DNA from: Amyelois transitella
Lineage: Eukaryota > Arthropoda > Insecta > Lepidoptera > Pyralidae
Direction of reading: 5' to 3'
DNA length: 64,000 nucleotides
Assembly: GCF_032362555.1 (NCBI RefSeq)
Contig: NC_083510.1
Coordinates: 6,289,501 to 6,353,500 of the forward strand
Under the pieces are notes generated by a model. The model had not been told where the DNA came from, searched no databases, and was given only the letters and a program-made list of their open reading frames with translations. This document shows positions 24,337 to 35,116 of the stretch, one piece after another. Made by a program: the position numbers and the translations under genes. The first letter of the stretch is position 1. Each line of letters starts with the position of its first letter.

Positions 24337-26025
24337 CTATTTTAGGTTCTTTAACGAAAATGTTGCGTTCGATATTCTGTTTGCAGGGCTTGGGATGCTG
24401 TATATAGTTGTGGATCTGGAAGTTTCTTCAGTCTTCGGGATATCGTCTGTGGTTCCAGGATTCTGTCTTCGGTTCATATATTTGCGGCTTAATATAACCG
24501 TAGCTGCGACTGCAGTGATGCTCAGCAATACATATAATGGTACTGTAGTGTGGTATAGGGATGCTGTATTCACTTCGTCCATTTCCATGGGTTTCTGGGA
24601 TAAAACTCTATCTTGAATGTTCCGAAGCATCTTCAGGTCGATAGAATTAAGAGTTATCGCTGGCTGCGATGAGATGTGTAGGTCCGGGTTATCGGGGATG
24701 TTGAATATCTTGACGGGTTGTCCTTCGACGCGATCTTGAGAGTTGTAGATGGTGAAGTCATCTGTTTGAACTGAACACCGACGTGGAATAGTAATGAGAT
24801 GGCTACGATGCAGAATTCGGTATTCATCTCGCTCACATGTAAATCGTACTTTGGTTGGCCGTGGAAGAGTTAGGATGTAATGTCTGTCATCCAACTTTTC
24901 TAGCGTCTCTCTTGTAAGATTGACGGTGATCTGCTGGCAGGAGTCGTCGATGGCCTGTCTGAAGATGAGTGTCTGGATACAGTCAGAATCCGATCTAATT
25001 TGCTGGTAAGTTGTTGGTTGACATAGGTATCGAGATTGTATCTTCGGGCATTCTGCCTCTATGTACATGTACTCTTTACCGTTGGTTGCTAGTAAAGGAT
25101 GAGGGGGTATTAGGATTTGGTTATATTGGTTGGGTACTATAGGTAATTTATAAAGATCATAGGTTTCTGTTGAAAGTATTGGAAACTTGAAAACTATAAC
25201 TATTTGTCTATTCATATAATATGAACCTGCCTGTATGATATTATAATAGTCTCTTAAATCTATATCTAATAATTGTTCGTTATTATATAATTCCTTAAGT
25301 TTTCTAATAATCTTACTTAAAATGTCGACTCTTAACATCGAGTGATGGACACTTGATGTACGAGTGAACGCCAATATATCTTCTATTCTGCGTAATTCGT
25401 TTGAGAGTTCATCTATATTATTGGTGACGATCGATAAGAACTGAGCTAACTTAGCGTATTTTATCAGATTGCTATTCTTATGGATCTCGTCGTCTAGAAG
25501 GATATTCAATGTATGGTTAAGTTTCTTTTGATTTTCTACTAGACTAACTAATACACTCGCATGATGAGCCATCCACTCCTTATTTAAGCTAACGTGGGTA
25601 TTATAGTTACTAGCTAATTTCTTTTGATTGGTTTCAAGAGATTCAATGGCCTTATTATAGTTTATAGCGTCTGTATAATCTAAATTTCCTGTTATACTTT
25701 TTATCATAGACCCTAGACCATCTACGAGACCTCTTCGTAAACGATGGGGTTCTAGACTGTCCAGTTCGTATGTTGTTTTATTTAATTTGTTACTTAAGTA
25801 ATCTACCTGGTGTTCAAATATTTGATAAGTATCATTAGGTAATCTAACTTTTAGTTCTACGATTTGGTGTTTAACAAGTTCAATATGTTTCTCAATGCTA
25901 CTAAGCTCAATGTATTGTAGGAAGGAGTGGTCATGTGTTACTAGTCTAGTAGGTCCCAATTTGAAGGGCAAAAGTCCAGGTCCGTCTTCCAGGCTGTCAA
26001 CTTGAACTTCTTGCGCTCGTGTCAC
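24337..26025 (-). CDS. Errantivirus env-like frame (fossil part)
   Basis: 562 codons. It shows the features of errantiviral and baculovirus-F-like envelope proteins: an RLRRG basic cleavage-type site followed by a hydrophobic glycine-rich stretch, a coiled-coil ectodomain and a hydrophobic segment near the C-terminus. It overlaps the end of pol by 29 bases. In this group env is known to be expressed from a spliced RNA. Confidence 0.8.
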   Translation of the reverse strand: MTRAQEVQVDSLEDGPGLLPFKLGPTRLVTHDHSFLQYIELSSIEKHIELVKHQIVELKVRLPNDTYQIFEHQVDYLSNKLNKTTYELDSLEPHRLRRGLVDGLGSMIKSITGNLDYTDAINYNKAIESLETNQKKLASNYNTHVSLNKEWMAHHASVLVSLVENQKKLNHTLNILLDDEIHKNSNLIKYAKLAQFLSIVTNNIDELSNELRRIEDILAFTRTSSVHHSMLRVDILSKIIRKLKELYNNEQLLDIDLRDYYNIIQAGSYYMNRQIVIVFKFPILSTETYDLYKLPIVPNQYNQILIPPHPLLATNGKEYMYIEAECPKIQSRYLCQPTTYQQIRSDSDCIQTLIFRQAIDDSCQQITVNLTRETLEKLDDRHYILTLPRPTKVRFTCERDEYRILHRSHLITIPRRCSVQTDDFTIYNSQDRVEGQPVKIFNIPDNPDLHISSQPAITLNSIDLKMLRNIQDRVLSQKPMEMDEVNTASLYHTTVPLYVLLSITAVAATVILSRKYMNRRQNPGTTDDIPKTEETSRSTTIYSIPSPANRISNATFSLKNLK

Positions 26026-29000
26026 GGTCAGAGTTAGGAGTAACCTGCAACAATTTTGCTGACTTGGGGATTCTTTTCAGTCTAACTTTTGCAATTGGGC
26101 CGCGCTTTTTAGAAGTATAGATATGGATCGGCAAATCCGCCAATACAGTATCTTGGGTATATCTTGGGGCTATCTTTTGCCTACTGGCTGAAGGGTTGGT
26201 TATAAAAACTTGTTGTTGGGGTTGGTATTCTATTTCCGGCTCGCGATTTTTATTTCGGTTCTCTATAATAGCCTCACGTTCAACGGTGGTAGAGTCATGT
26301 ATTAGTTCGTACACTGTCTTCATTCGGTCTTTGTGTGTTTGTAGGTACTGTTGCATTAAGTGTCCAGTAACATCTATGTCTATGGGATCTCGGGGGTTAA
26401 AGTGGCCATTTATTAGATCATATGGTCTACACTTAGTAAAACTATGTACGGAACTATTGTAAGCTATGAGAGCATAAGGCATTAGATTAACAATGGGCTC
26501 TGTTTTTTGTTGGATACTAAGAATACGGAGATGTTCAAGAAGGGTAGAATGGAATCGTTCTATGTTGCCATTATCACTAGGTGTATGGGCCAAGGTCTTG
26601 TGGTGTGTTATTTTATGTAATCTTACGAACTCTGAAAACATTTGGTTATTAAACTCTGGTCCCTGGTCGGTGACTATTGTTAAGGGAAGTCCATGATGGG
26701 TACAGAATGTTAGGAGCCCTTGTAGGATGCTGAGTGCTGTACCATCCCTAAGGATGTATGCCTGTGCATATTTCGAGAAAACGTCAATGAAAGTTAGATA
26801 TTTCTCGTTTTGGGCAGTGAAAAGATCCATATGGACTACTTCGAAGGGCTTAGACACAGGTGGGACAAGATTAAATTGTGGCTTAACGGGGTTTCTGTCA
26901 TATTTAGCCTGCCCGCATATGGTACATTCTCCTATAAATTTTGCGATGTGTTCTTTCATCTTGGGCCAAAAGTAGCGATGAGAAAGGGACAAGAAACATT
27001 CATTTATACCACGATGGTTAGTTTTGCCATTGTGATAGTTGCTGATTATTTCTTGTTGCCTCAAGTACTGTTTGACATTCTCTATTTCACTTTTACAAAG
27101 TACAAGGTTCATAGCTGAATTTTTGAAATTATTTTGAATGATAGGTATGATTGAATACATCGCAAGTGGGGGGTTTAACAACATACCAGTCTTAACTTTA
27201 GGATTTACATATTCTTTGACTGTATTAATAACTTCTTGTTCTAAATTTGATTCCGAAATCTGTACTGAAACTCGGGTATGTGTATCAAATGGTTTAGTTA
27301 CGACAGGTCGCTTTTTTACGTCACCTACGATAGTTATGACGAGCTGTCGGTGAAATTTATTAAGGGGTTCATCGGTAATGGGGACTTCTAATATCGGGTT
27401 CTCCTCACTGGTATGTACCGTGGCTGTTGTGGAACCCTGTAATGTCTGTGGTTTTTCTGATGGATTACCTATTATGGACTGTAGGTCGTCTAACAATTGG
27501 TCTAATTCTTCATTGTGAATTTCTACCCTAGACAGTGCGTCGGCGTTCGTATTGCTTTTGCCTTTTTTGTATATGACACTGAAATCGTACTCGCTTAATT
27601 TCAGTTTCCATCTTGTAAGCCGAGAATTGGGTTCACGCAGACTCATTAGCCACTGGAGTGGTTTATGATCTGTTAACACCTTAAATTTTCTACCAAACAA
27701 GTATGGCCTGAAATACTTGGTGGCCCAAACTATGGCTAATAGCTCTTTCTCTATTGTGCTATAGTTGGTCTCACTGGTATTAAGAGTACGAGACGCGTAG
27801 GATATAGGTTTGTCGGAACCTATGGGCCCTTGAGATAATATGGCTCCGATTGCGAAGTTACTTGCGTCTGTAGTCAGTATGAATTCTTTTTCAAAGTCAG
27901 GGTATTTAAGTATGGGGTCATTTGTCAGTAAGCTTTTACATGTCTCAAAACACTTAACGTAAGCCGGATTATCAATTGATATTCTCTGACCTTTCTTAAG
28001 ACAGTGGGTCATTGGCTTGGTTATACGGGCAAAATCTGGTATGAATTTTCGGTAGTAACCGAGGAGGCCTAAAAATTGTTTGATTTCCTTACTGGTTTTG
28101 GGGATTGGATATTTAACTATTGCGGATATTTTATCGGGATTTGGCTTGATACCGTCACGAGTTATGACGTGACCTAAATAGGCAGTCTCAAGCTTGAGGA
28201 ACTCTGACTTGTCCATTTGTACTTTGAAGTTAGATTCCCTGAGTCTCTGAAAAACCTTTTCAAGGTTAAGGATGTGCTCTTGGAGAGAAGTACTAAAGAC
28301 TATTATGTCGTCCAAGTATACCAGGCATATTTCATTTTGAAGGCCTCTAAGGACATTGTCCATCACTCTTTGAAAGGTTGATGGCGCATTTTTTAATCCC
28401 ATCGGCATCCGAAGGAATTCAAAGTGCCCGTGCTCTACATTGAAGGCTGTTTTAGGTATATCTTGTGGATTCATTTCGCATTGATAAAATCCGGACGCCA
28501 AATCAAGTGTAGTGAAGTATTGACACTTTCCTAGCTTGTCAAGTACGTCATTGATGTTCGGTATAGGGTACTTGTCGTCAATAGTCTTTTCGTTTAGTTT
28601 ACGAAAATCGACAACTAAACGCCATTTTTGTTTGCCGGATGCATCTAATTTCTTGGGAACTACCCAGATGGGGGAGCTCCATGCAGACTCCGAGGGCCTT
28701 ATTATTCCCTGATCTAACATTTTTTGAATTTGATCACGGACTTCTTGTCTGTGTATAAAGGGATACCTGTGGCTTTTAGTGTAGATCGGTACCTCATCCG
28801 TGGTTTTAATAGAATGTTTAACTTGGTTGGTGAATGTCAAGGCTTCACCATCAATATAAAATATATCTGAGTATTGTGAGCAAAGCTGTAGTAGGTTGGC
28901 TTTCTCTTCTGCGTTGAGGTGGTCTGTACGTAGACGCGACAGAACCTCTTGGGTTCGCTTAGACATGGGCTGCTGATCTATGCTAGCACTATCGACATTG

Positions 29001-29584
29001 AACAGTTCGGCATTCGCGGGTCTATCCAAAGATAATATAACATCGTGATCGGATGGGTTTTCAATTTCTATCACACCGCGATTGTTCTTAACTGAGGTTA
29101 TACATTCATGAATTAGGCAGTTACACAATACTTGTTCCGGTATATAAGCATCACCGTCCCCTACATTGATAGGAAGTCTAAGTAACTTAGAAGATTTAGC
29201 TGGTATGATATCCTCGTAGAGGTTAACGTTGCGCGAGTTATACATTTTGATAGGGTTGGACGCGTTGCTAGTTACTATTATTAAGTCTTTAAGATCAAGT
29301 TTGGCTTCCCATTGGGTGAGCAAATCTAACCCTATTAATCCATCAAAGAACTCGTGAAAGTCATAAAGGAATAATGTAATGTCATTATCACAATTGAATT
29401 CTTGGAAACACGGTAAAGTTATAGAATGATCACTTTTAGAAGTACCGTGTATATTAGTTATTTGAAAGGGGTCATAATTCAATTGCACATGAGGGTAGTA
29501 TTTCTTTGCTGCAATGGGACTAAGGAAAGATTGGTTTGCGCCAGTGTCCAATAGAAGTTTAAGAGGGGGATCAGTTATCTGCAC
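25997..29584 (-). CDS. Errantivirus pol frame (fossil part)
   Basis: 1195 codons with the domain order of the gypsy group: aspartic protease (LLDTGANQSF), reverse transcriptase (YLDDIIVFS), RNase H (LTTDASNFAIGAI) and an integrase with an HHCC zinc domain and DDE core. The order PR-RT-RH-IN places it in Metaviridae, not in Ty1/copia. Confidence 0.9.
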   Translation of the reverse strand: MQITDPPLKLLLDTGANQSFLSPIAAKKYYPHVQLNYDPFQITNIHGTSKSDHSITLPCFQEFNCDNDITLFLYDFHEFFDGLIGLDLLTQWEAKLDLKDLIIVTSNASNPIKMYNSRNVNLYEDIIPAKSSKLLRLPINVGDGDAYIPEQVLCNCLIHECITSVKNNRGVIEIENPSDHDVILSLDRPANAELFNVDSASIDQQPMSKRTQEVLSRLRTDHLNAEEKANLLQLCSQYSDIFYIDGEALTFTNQVKHSIKTTDEVPIYTKSHRYPFIHRQEVRDQIQKMLDQGIIRPSESAWSSPIWVVPKKLDASGKQKWRLVVDFRKLNEKTIDDKYPIPNINDVLDKLGKCQYFTTLDLASGFYQCEMNPQDIPKTAFNVEHGHFEFLRMPMGLKNAPSTFQRVMDNVLRGLQNEICLVYLDDIIVFSTSLQEHILNLEKVFQRLRESNFKVQMDKSEFLKLETAYLGHVITRDGIKPNPDKISAIVKYPIPKTSKEIKQFLGLLGYYRKFIPDFARITKPMTHCLKKGQRISIDNPAYVKCFETCKSLLTNDPILKYPDFEKEFILTTDASNFAIGAILSQGPIGSDKPISYASRTLNTSETNYSTIEKELLAIVWATKYFRPYLFGRKFKVLTDHKPLQWLMSLREPNSRLTRWKLKLSEYDFSVIYKKGKSNTNADALSRVEIHNEELDQLLDDLQSIIGNPSEKPQTLQGSTTATVHTSEENPILEVPITDEPLNKFHRQLVITIVGDVKKRPVVTKPFDTHTRVSVQISESNLEQEVINTVKEYVNPKVKTGMLLNPPLAMYSIIPIIQNNFKNSAMNLVLCKSEIENVKQYLRQQEIISNYHNGKTNHRGINECFLSLSHRYFWPKMKEHIAKFIGECTICGQAKYDRNPVKPQFNLVPPVSKPFEVVHMDLFTAQNEKYLTFIDVFSKYAQAYILRDGTALSILQGLLTFCTHHGLPLTIVTDQGPEFNNQMFSEFVRLHKITHHKTLAHTPSDNGNIERFHSTLLEHLRILSIQQKTEPIVNLMPYALIAYNSSVHSFTKCRPYDLINGHFNPRDPIDIDVTGHLMQQYLQTHKDRMKTVYELIHDSTTVEREAIIENRNKNREPEIEYQPQQQVFITNPSASRQKIAPRYTQDTVLADLPIHIYTSKKRGPIAKVRLKRIPKSAKLLQVTPNSDRDTSARSSS

Positions 29585-29619
29585 ATAGGGTAACTGTCGT
29601 TGTGTTTGCAGATTAACTT

Positions 29620-30933
29620 CTATTTTAACTTTTTTGTAAGGCTGGCTATCTGAAAATCCTCAGCTTGGCTAGACGATGGCTGGGGAAGGTTATCTGTCTG
29701 TCCATTATAAGTCACTTCCGATATACTCGGTCCTTGTCCAGTATACAGGTTTTCGTCAAAAACATTATAGTTAGTCCTGTCGTAGTCAATAGGTTCAACG
29801 TAGTTATAGTTATTATAGTCACTATAGTCTGGTTCGTAATACACGGGGTAGTAATTATAATCAGAATCATAAGCATAACACTCGTTCAGATTCACATCTC
29901 GAGATTTGAAATAATTTGTGGGAGGCGGATTGCCATGTTTGGTCCAGTCATGGCCACTAGGTGGTAAAACTCTTGGTGTAAAATGATTAACGCCGCTCAT
30001 AGGGCGAGGACCGGCATTATTATTAAAATTTCGATTTGGTAATCTGAACATATTACTATTGGCATTATAATTTCGAGGTGGTGCTGCGAACATCTGTTGG
30101 GTGCGTGTAGGCATGCGAGGTGTAGTTTGATTGAGTTGGAATTGTGCATTAGGTTTAGGTTGATAATTATTAAAATTCTGACGAGGTGGAAATTGTGTCA
30201 TAGGACCAAAGGTGAAAGGTTTAGGTATTTGAGGTAGTTGAGTTTGTGGCGATGGCGTTGGTGTCTGTACAGGTTTAGAGGCGGATGACCCTTGTAAGTT
30301 TTTAGGGAGTCCTTCATTACGTTGCTGTAAATACATAGTATTTAACTCCTCCTGAACAAACTCCAATGCTTTCTCCATGCTCTCTGGACGCATGCACCTT
30401 ATACGAGATCCCAAAGGTTCTTTGAGTCCGCGAACAAAAGCCTGCATTGTCAATTTTTTATACAGGTCTCTCTTAGCAGTTACGGTCGTGGGGATGCTTT
30501 CGTGTAAGGTTACAAACGTCATTATAGTGCTAAACAATGTCTGACACCTATCGTAGAACTCTTGAGGAGAGCTATTACCTTGAACTTGCATAGCTAGATC
30601 GTTATACAAAGTGGTCTCATCTCTTTGGTCACTGAAATTATTAATAAGATGGTTTCTGATACCTAACCAATCGGATGGAATACCATTCGCATTTATAGTC
30701 AATGCGGCATTGCCCTTTATCTTGTTTAGTATGCCGTTAATCAAGAACAGATTGGTGAGGTGGTTATCCTCCGTCCAATAGGCTCCTACAATCTGATCGC
30801 ATAATTGTATAAAGCGAGGCAGTGTATGAGGATTGCCATCAAAGTCAGGCGCCAATCGAAGGGCCTTAATTATAGTGTCAGGTTCAACATGCCCAGTGGA
30901 CGGCTGTCCTAATGGTATTTGCTGCTGAGCCAT
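29620..30933 (-). CDS. Errantivirus gag frame (fossil part)
   Basis: 437 codons: an alpha-helical capsid-like N-terminal half and an Asn/Pro/Gln/Tyr-rich C-terminal half with no CCHC zinc knuckle, as is usual for errantiviruses. It is separated from pol by about 35 bases. The leader to the 5' LTR is 30934-31327. Confidence 0.8.
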   Translation of the reverse strand: MAQQQIPLGQPSTGHVEPDTIIKALRLAPDFDGNPHTLPRFIQLCDQIVGAYWTEDNHLTNLFLINGILNKIKGNAALTINANGIPSDWLGIRNHLINNFSDQRDETTLYNDLAMQVQGNSSPQEFYDRCQTLFSTIMTFVTLHESIPTTVTAKRDLYKKLTMQAFVRGLKEPLGSRIRCMRPESMEKALEFVQEELNTMYLQQRNEGLPKNLQGSSASKPVQTPTPSPQTQLPQIPKPFTFGPMTQFPPRQNFNNYQPKPNAQFQLNQTTPRMPTRTQQMFAAPPRNYNANSNMFRLPNRNFNNNAGPRPMSGVNHFTPRVLPPSGHDWTKHGNPPPTNYFKSRDVNLNECYAYDSDYNYYPVYYEPDYSDYNNYNYVEPIDYDRTNYNVFDENLYTGQGPSISEVTYNGQTDNLPQPSSSQAEDFQIASLTKKLK

Positions 30934-31327
30934 TTCTACGCTATTACTATCTAAATCTAATGAATCTAAATCTCTATTACTATCAATAAAAGTGTCTCTA
31001 GCCTGCCTGGATGCAGAGCTATGAGGTAATTTACGAGGGTGAAAAATTTTGGAAGTTTACTACACTAGGAAATTAGGAAATAGGGAAAGCAACACCACGA
31101 ATAAATTGTAGCGTACTTACAGTATCATGTCTCGATACCTGGTCCTTCTTGAGTGATATCGAAGATCGGATATCTCCTCCGCCCTCAGCTCGACGAGTAG
31201 AGATGAGTAGGTCAGCTCGACGAAGGTTCGAGAACCAGCTAGTCACGCGGGACTCGGGCTGAATTCCAGCGGAAATCTTGATCGCGATCGCGCACGCCTA
31301 GCTCGAGCCTACTACCAAGACTGCGCC

Positions 31328-31610
31328 AATTATGGTCCAGCGAGTCGGAGGTCTCAAAAAAAACCAAAATTTAAAATACTAATTTATTAAAAGAATGAAA
31401 TTACAAGTTATAATTACGACTAATTACAAGTAAGTGCATGGGTCGAAGTGTGAAGCCCAAGTGGCCGAGGCGTCCGGTCTCCGGGCGGGCGTCGAGGCTT
31501 GCACGTGCTGCTGCGTCGGCACTTTACTTCACTTGCGCAATTCATTGCATCGGTGCCGTGTGCAATGATGTGACAGGTCAGCGGTCTTCCTATAGGACAA
31601 TCCCGTAACA
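31328..31610 (-). repeat. 5' LTR of the errantivirus
   Basis: 283 bp, same ends and by eye the same sequence as 24033-24315. The GGCA target duplication follows at 31611-31614. Confidence 0.9.
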
Positions 31611-32005
31611 GGCATGTAAACATTAATTAACAAAAAAGATCGCAAGCCCAACTTTACATGAACCGCCGCAATCCTGTCGCTGGAACTGTCTATCACTGTC
31701 ACATCAGGAAACCTGGACTTCCGCCACAAGACAGCCAGGCCTCCGTATGGACTACCACGTAAAATTCCAGTCGATGTATCGACGGAACTCGTTGCAACAC
31801 AGCCAAAATTACTATCAATGTTGTGTGCATAACCTAGGTCATGAGGCAGAAGCCACGTCTCCTGGAGCAGAACAAAATCATTATTTTTACATAGATCTTT
31901 TACACAATCCGCTGATCTCTTAATTGATTTACAATTAAACGATACAATAGTTGTCTTATCTAATATTGTACAATTCATAAAAAAAACACTATAATTTGTT
32001 AGCAT
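31611..32005 (-). pseudogene. LINE ORF2 5' part: endonuclease N-terminal half
   Basis: Starts MLTNYSVFFMNCTILDKTTI and shows APE-family endonuclease motifs: SFNCKSIKRSADCV (the N motif), LLQETWLLPHD (catalytic E), then LLINVYMP. The frame is open to the GGCA target site where the errantivirus begins. The rest of ORF2 lies at 21592-24032. Confidence 0.8.
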
Positions 32006-33257
32006 TCGATCTTACATTTTCGCGAAACAGTCTATATTTAGTTCCTTGCGGCCAAAATTCATTTGATAGGAATTTATCCAACTTAGTTTTAGACACAGTA
32101 ACTTTAAACGATTTGAAGGCCATCTCATAATTTTGCACAAGTAGTTGGACTTCTAAACATTCTTCTCCCATTTCTTCTATATACTCTTTAACGTCCGCCT
32201 CGCTAGTCGTCTTAGAAAGTCTCGAAACATATATAGAAATAGGTATATCTGCTACTTGGATTCTACTTAAATTCTGTGCAGTCCCACATTTGTTACTTTT
32301 ACGTACATGTTTTTTACGTTGTGGCTTTTGTTCAACTAAAGTAAACCCATCTTCTGTAATACTTCTTGTGCGTTCTTTTTGCAACGGCGCAGAGTCTATT
32401 TTCGCGCGACTGCATGATGAATTTTGTGCAATATCCCGATACGACGGTGTGTGTATAAGTTCGTGAGTGTCAAGCAGTGCGTTTGACCTCATAACCGGTT
32501 GTGCAATCGCCTCAGCTGATATCGACTCGGTCGCGTGTTTATTCACAGAAGGCGGCGAGAGCGGAGTATCGTTTATATTACTATCGTACAGTTGCATCTT
32601 TGCTGATATGTCATTATTTTTGTTCAGTGATATTTTTTGTACTTTGTTTTGTTGTTTTGTCATTTTATTTTCTATTCTCATTATTTTATCATGCTTTTGC
32701 ATACTATTATACGAGTTATTTGTTTTAAGCTCATGCAATATTCGCTTAATGTCGTCTATATCTTTTCTTACTCCCTCTAGGTCCGTGGGCGACTCCTTAG
32801 GCTTAGTGGATTTTAAAGCCGCTACCTCTTTTTTTAACATGGCCATCTCCTTAAGAAACGCTGTCACATCGACGTAATCAAATGTAACAGCGGGTAACTT
32901 AGATATTTTCTGAGCTACAAAAATAGGTAAACTGGTATATTCGTACTCCTTAATGATTTTTATTATTTCCTGGATGCTTTTCTCCTCCGAACCTTCTTTT
33001 TTACGCATAATTTTCTTATGTGGGGCTAGAAGTGATATGACAATTTGACGTGCATCTTCGATTTGTTCAAACGAGTAGGAGCTCAGGCATATCTGTATTA
33101 TTCCAGTTTCTGGTAAAGTATCCACCTTGTCAGTAACGAATGCCAACAATTCATTGATAACCACATTACACGCGGAGCATTTCACAGATGAGTCGCATCT
33201 TTTGTCATTATTAGTTAGTATACGCGTCTGCGCGCGCGCTAAAGGCATCGCGCACAC
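31989..33257 (-). CDS. LINE ORF1 protein (422 aa)
   Basis: The nucleic-acid-binding ORF1 protein of the APE-type LINE. Residues about 20-55 hold a C-x2-C pair (VKCSACNVVINELL). A charged heptad-rich stretch (MAMLKKEVAALKS, then DIDDIKRILHELK and KMTKQQNKVQKI) predicts a coiled coil at about 135-215. A basic patch RRKKHVRKSNKC or similar precedes a C-terminal fold starting IPISIYVSRLSKTTSEADVK, which looks like an RRM-type domain. The stop overlaps the ORF2 start by 17 bases in another frame, so ORF2 probably needs reinitiation or frameshifting. The start chosen is the first ATG of the frame; 5' UTR length is unknown. Confidence 0.7.
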   Translation of the reverse strand: MCAMPLARAQTRILTNNDKRCDSSVKCSACNVVINELLAFVTDKVDTLPETGIIQICLSSYSFEQIEDARQIVISLLAPHKKIMRKKEGSEEKSIQEIIKIIKEYEYTSLPIFVAQKISKLPAVTFDYVDVTAFLKEMAMLKKEVAALKSTKPKESPTDLEGVRKDIDDIKRILHELKTNNSYNSMQKHDKIMRIENKMTKQQNKVQKISLNKNNDISAKMQLYDSNINDTPLSPPSVNKHATESISAEAIAQPVMRSNALLDTHELIHTPSYRDIAQNSSCSRAKIDSAPLQKERTRSITEDGFTLVEQKPQRKKHVRKSNKCGTAQNLSRIQVADIPISIYVSRLSKTTSEADVKEYIEEMGEECLEVQLLVQNYEMAFKSFKVTVSKTKLDKFLSNEFWPQGTKYRLFRENVRSNANKL

Positions 33258-33300
33258 GTTCCTATTACACGGCTGACACGAGAAGACTGATATGAGGGAA

Positions 33301-35035
33301 TATGATAAGTACTTACGAAAACTAAGATTTGTGAAATAATAAGTTAATCGCTCCCATTAAATTTTTCTTTATCCCTTAGGATGACAAGAACGTGTTTGTA
33401 GAGATAGTTATTTGTAAACAAAATTAATGATACAGAACTGAAATTTGTTTATTCAGAACCTACATCTATAACAGTCGATTGTGGGAGACATTGCTATTGT
33501 ATGAGAAACCTTGATGAGGCAATTCCAATAATTTTAAAAAAGCCTTGTTGAAGTATGTCACACGCTTATACCTGTAACTGGTTTGTAGTTAATAATAGTG
33601 AGAGAACAGAAATTTTACGTATAATGATATGCATTTGAGAATAGACCATAAAGACATCAATTACCGTTCGGCATCAGCAGATAACTACTTACGTTTAGTA
33701 TTGTGTACTTGCGGTTAGTATTAGAAAACGTTGTATTTTACGATGAAAAAAATAGTTACATAAAATTTTTTTTATAGATAGAACTTAATAATCAAATCCA
33801 AACAATTTTGTTTGCTTAGTATAGTGGATTGTCAAGTATCTCCCTATATAACATTATTTCTGTATGGTCGGTGTTTTGTAAACGAGGATCCACAGCAGTG
33901 TTCCCGCGCCTTAAGGTTAACTTTACAGGCATAGTGTTACATAATTGATATGCATTTACTCAAAATGATTTAGTTAAATTCCAATGAAAGCAATTGCTCT
34001 GTTGACATTGTTTAAGGGTTCCGTACCTAAAAGGTAAAACGGGACCCTATTACTAAGCCTCTGCTGGCTGCCTGTCCGTCTGTCTGTCACCAGGCTATAT
34101 CTCATAAACCGTGGTAGAAAGTTGAAGCTGAGTCGCACTTGACACATATTTATGATTAATCACCTGCCGGATTGCCTAAAATCAGATAATTCTGTTGAAA
34201 CCTATAAAATACTACTACGTACTATGCTATGAATGATTCACTTTCGTGACTTTATCTTTACACAGTTTATATATCATACGATACCTACAAATTAGTAACA
34301 TACAAACGTCAAAAAACAATCTATGAATGGAATTCGAGAATACTTAAATCATAAACTTCACTTTTACCGACTCATAACAAGTCTTTACCAGTAGGTACCT
34401 ATCAGTTCTACGACATCAGGAATAGTTTACTTCTTAGGGTAGTCCCTAAGATACTCACAGAACATAGGTGGCAGATTGCCATACATGAGGTAACGGGTAA
34501 GAATTCCGAAAACCATCAATGTAGTGGTTGAGATTGTAAAAGTCAATACAGAGAAAGGCAAGGAAGACAAGGCTAATAAACTTGGCATTTTTCTTTTAGG
34601 CAATGGGACAGATGGAATTGCAACCTGTCACTATATGAATTTCAATTCCATACAGTTTAAGCTTATCAGTCTTTTCAAGAGTCTTGGCTCTGTCTACTAC
34701 TTATGGGATAAAGACTTGATAATATGTATGAATGGTTTAGATTCTGTCGTATTCTGAATGATTTGTATAGTCTTGCATCAAGTTTCTTAAAAAACTTCTG
34801 ATTCTAAACTTTACTGTAAGTTTCAAAATAAGCTGTTTAGTTTTTGTTGCACACTGCTCAAGCCTAAGCTTATTTAAAAACTGAAATATATCTTCACCGA
34901 ATTTTTAAGATATCCTTATGTTAAAATTCCCATATTTTCCGTACAAGAGACTTTCTCACACTGTCTTTAGTCATAAACATATCCATAAACTTCGCACAGA
35001 TTGCATCGATGCGTAATTGCAACAAAATTTTTTCG
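33301..35035. other. Intergenic with two repeat scraps
   Basis: At 34012-34150 lies GGGTTCCGTACCTAAAAGGT, then GGACCCTATTACTAAG and CCGTCTGTCTGTCACCAGGC, an abundant moth repeat head. At 34579-34735 lies a minus-strand family A SINE copy. No exon was recognised in the rest. Confidence 0.6.
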
Positions 35036-35043
35036 TATAAATA
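35036..35043 (+). promoter_or_regulatory. TATA box of the cuticle gene at 35117
   Basis: TATAAATA 81 bp upstream of the ATG. A start near TTTCACAGTG (about 35070-35080) would suit, leaving a short leader. Confidence 0.65.
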
Positions 35044-35116
35044 CGCAGGGGTGTGCATCAGAAGTGCATCATTTCACAGTGTTCTTCCGAAAGCCAACTT
35101 GCAATTGCAGTTTAAA

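Larger units (their letters stand above)
24033..31610 (-). mobile_element. Errantivirus (Metaviridae, gypsy group), apparently whole
   Basis: A 7578-bp LTR element in minus orientation, inserted in the LINE. Parts: two 283-bp LTRs, a primer-binding site of the tRNA-Ser type (TGGCGCAGTC) just inside the 5' LTR, gag, pol and env-like frames, and a purine-rich tract before the 3' LTR. The GGCA target duplication lies at 24029-24032 and 31611-31614. The LTRs look identical by eye and no break is evident, so the insertion is very young. The env-bearing layout resembles the lepidopteran TED lineage. Confidence 0.88.
21459..33300 (-). mobile_element. APE-type LINE with ORF1 and ORF2, split by an errantivirus
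   Basis: On the minus strand: ORF1 at 33257-31989, ORF2 beginning at 32005, a 7.6-kb errantivirus at 24033-31610, the rest of ORF2 to 21592, a 3' UTR and an (ATT)n tail. Without the insert the element is about 4.2 kb. The ORF2 frame is open on both sides of the insertion (LLINVYMP before, TDEPDNLTEF after), so the LINE looked intact when it was hit. The 5' end is set roughly, just upstream of ORF1; no target duplication was identified. Jockey/CR1 group; exact clade uncertain. Confidence 0.8.

Noticed and set aside
32467-32877. 136-codon hydrophobic plus-strand frame
   Set aside because: Antisense shadow of LINE ORF1.
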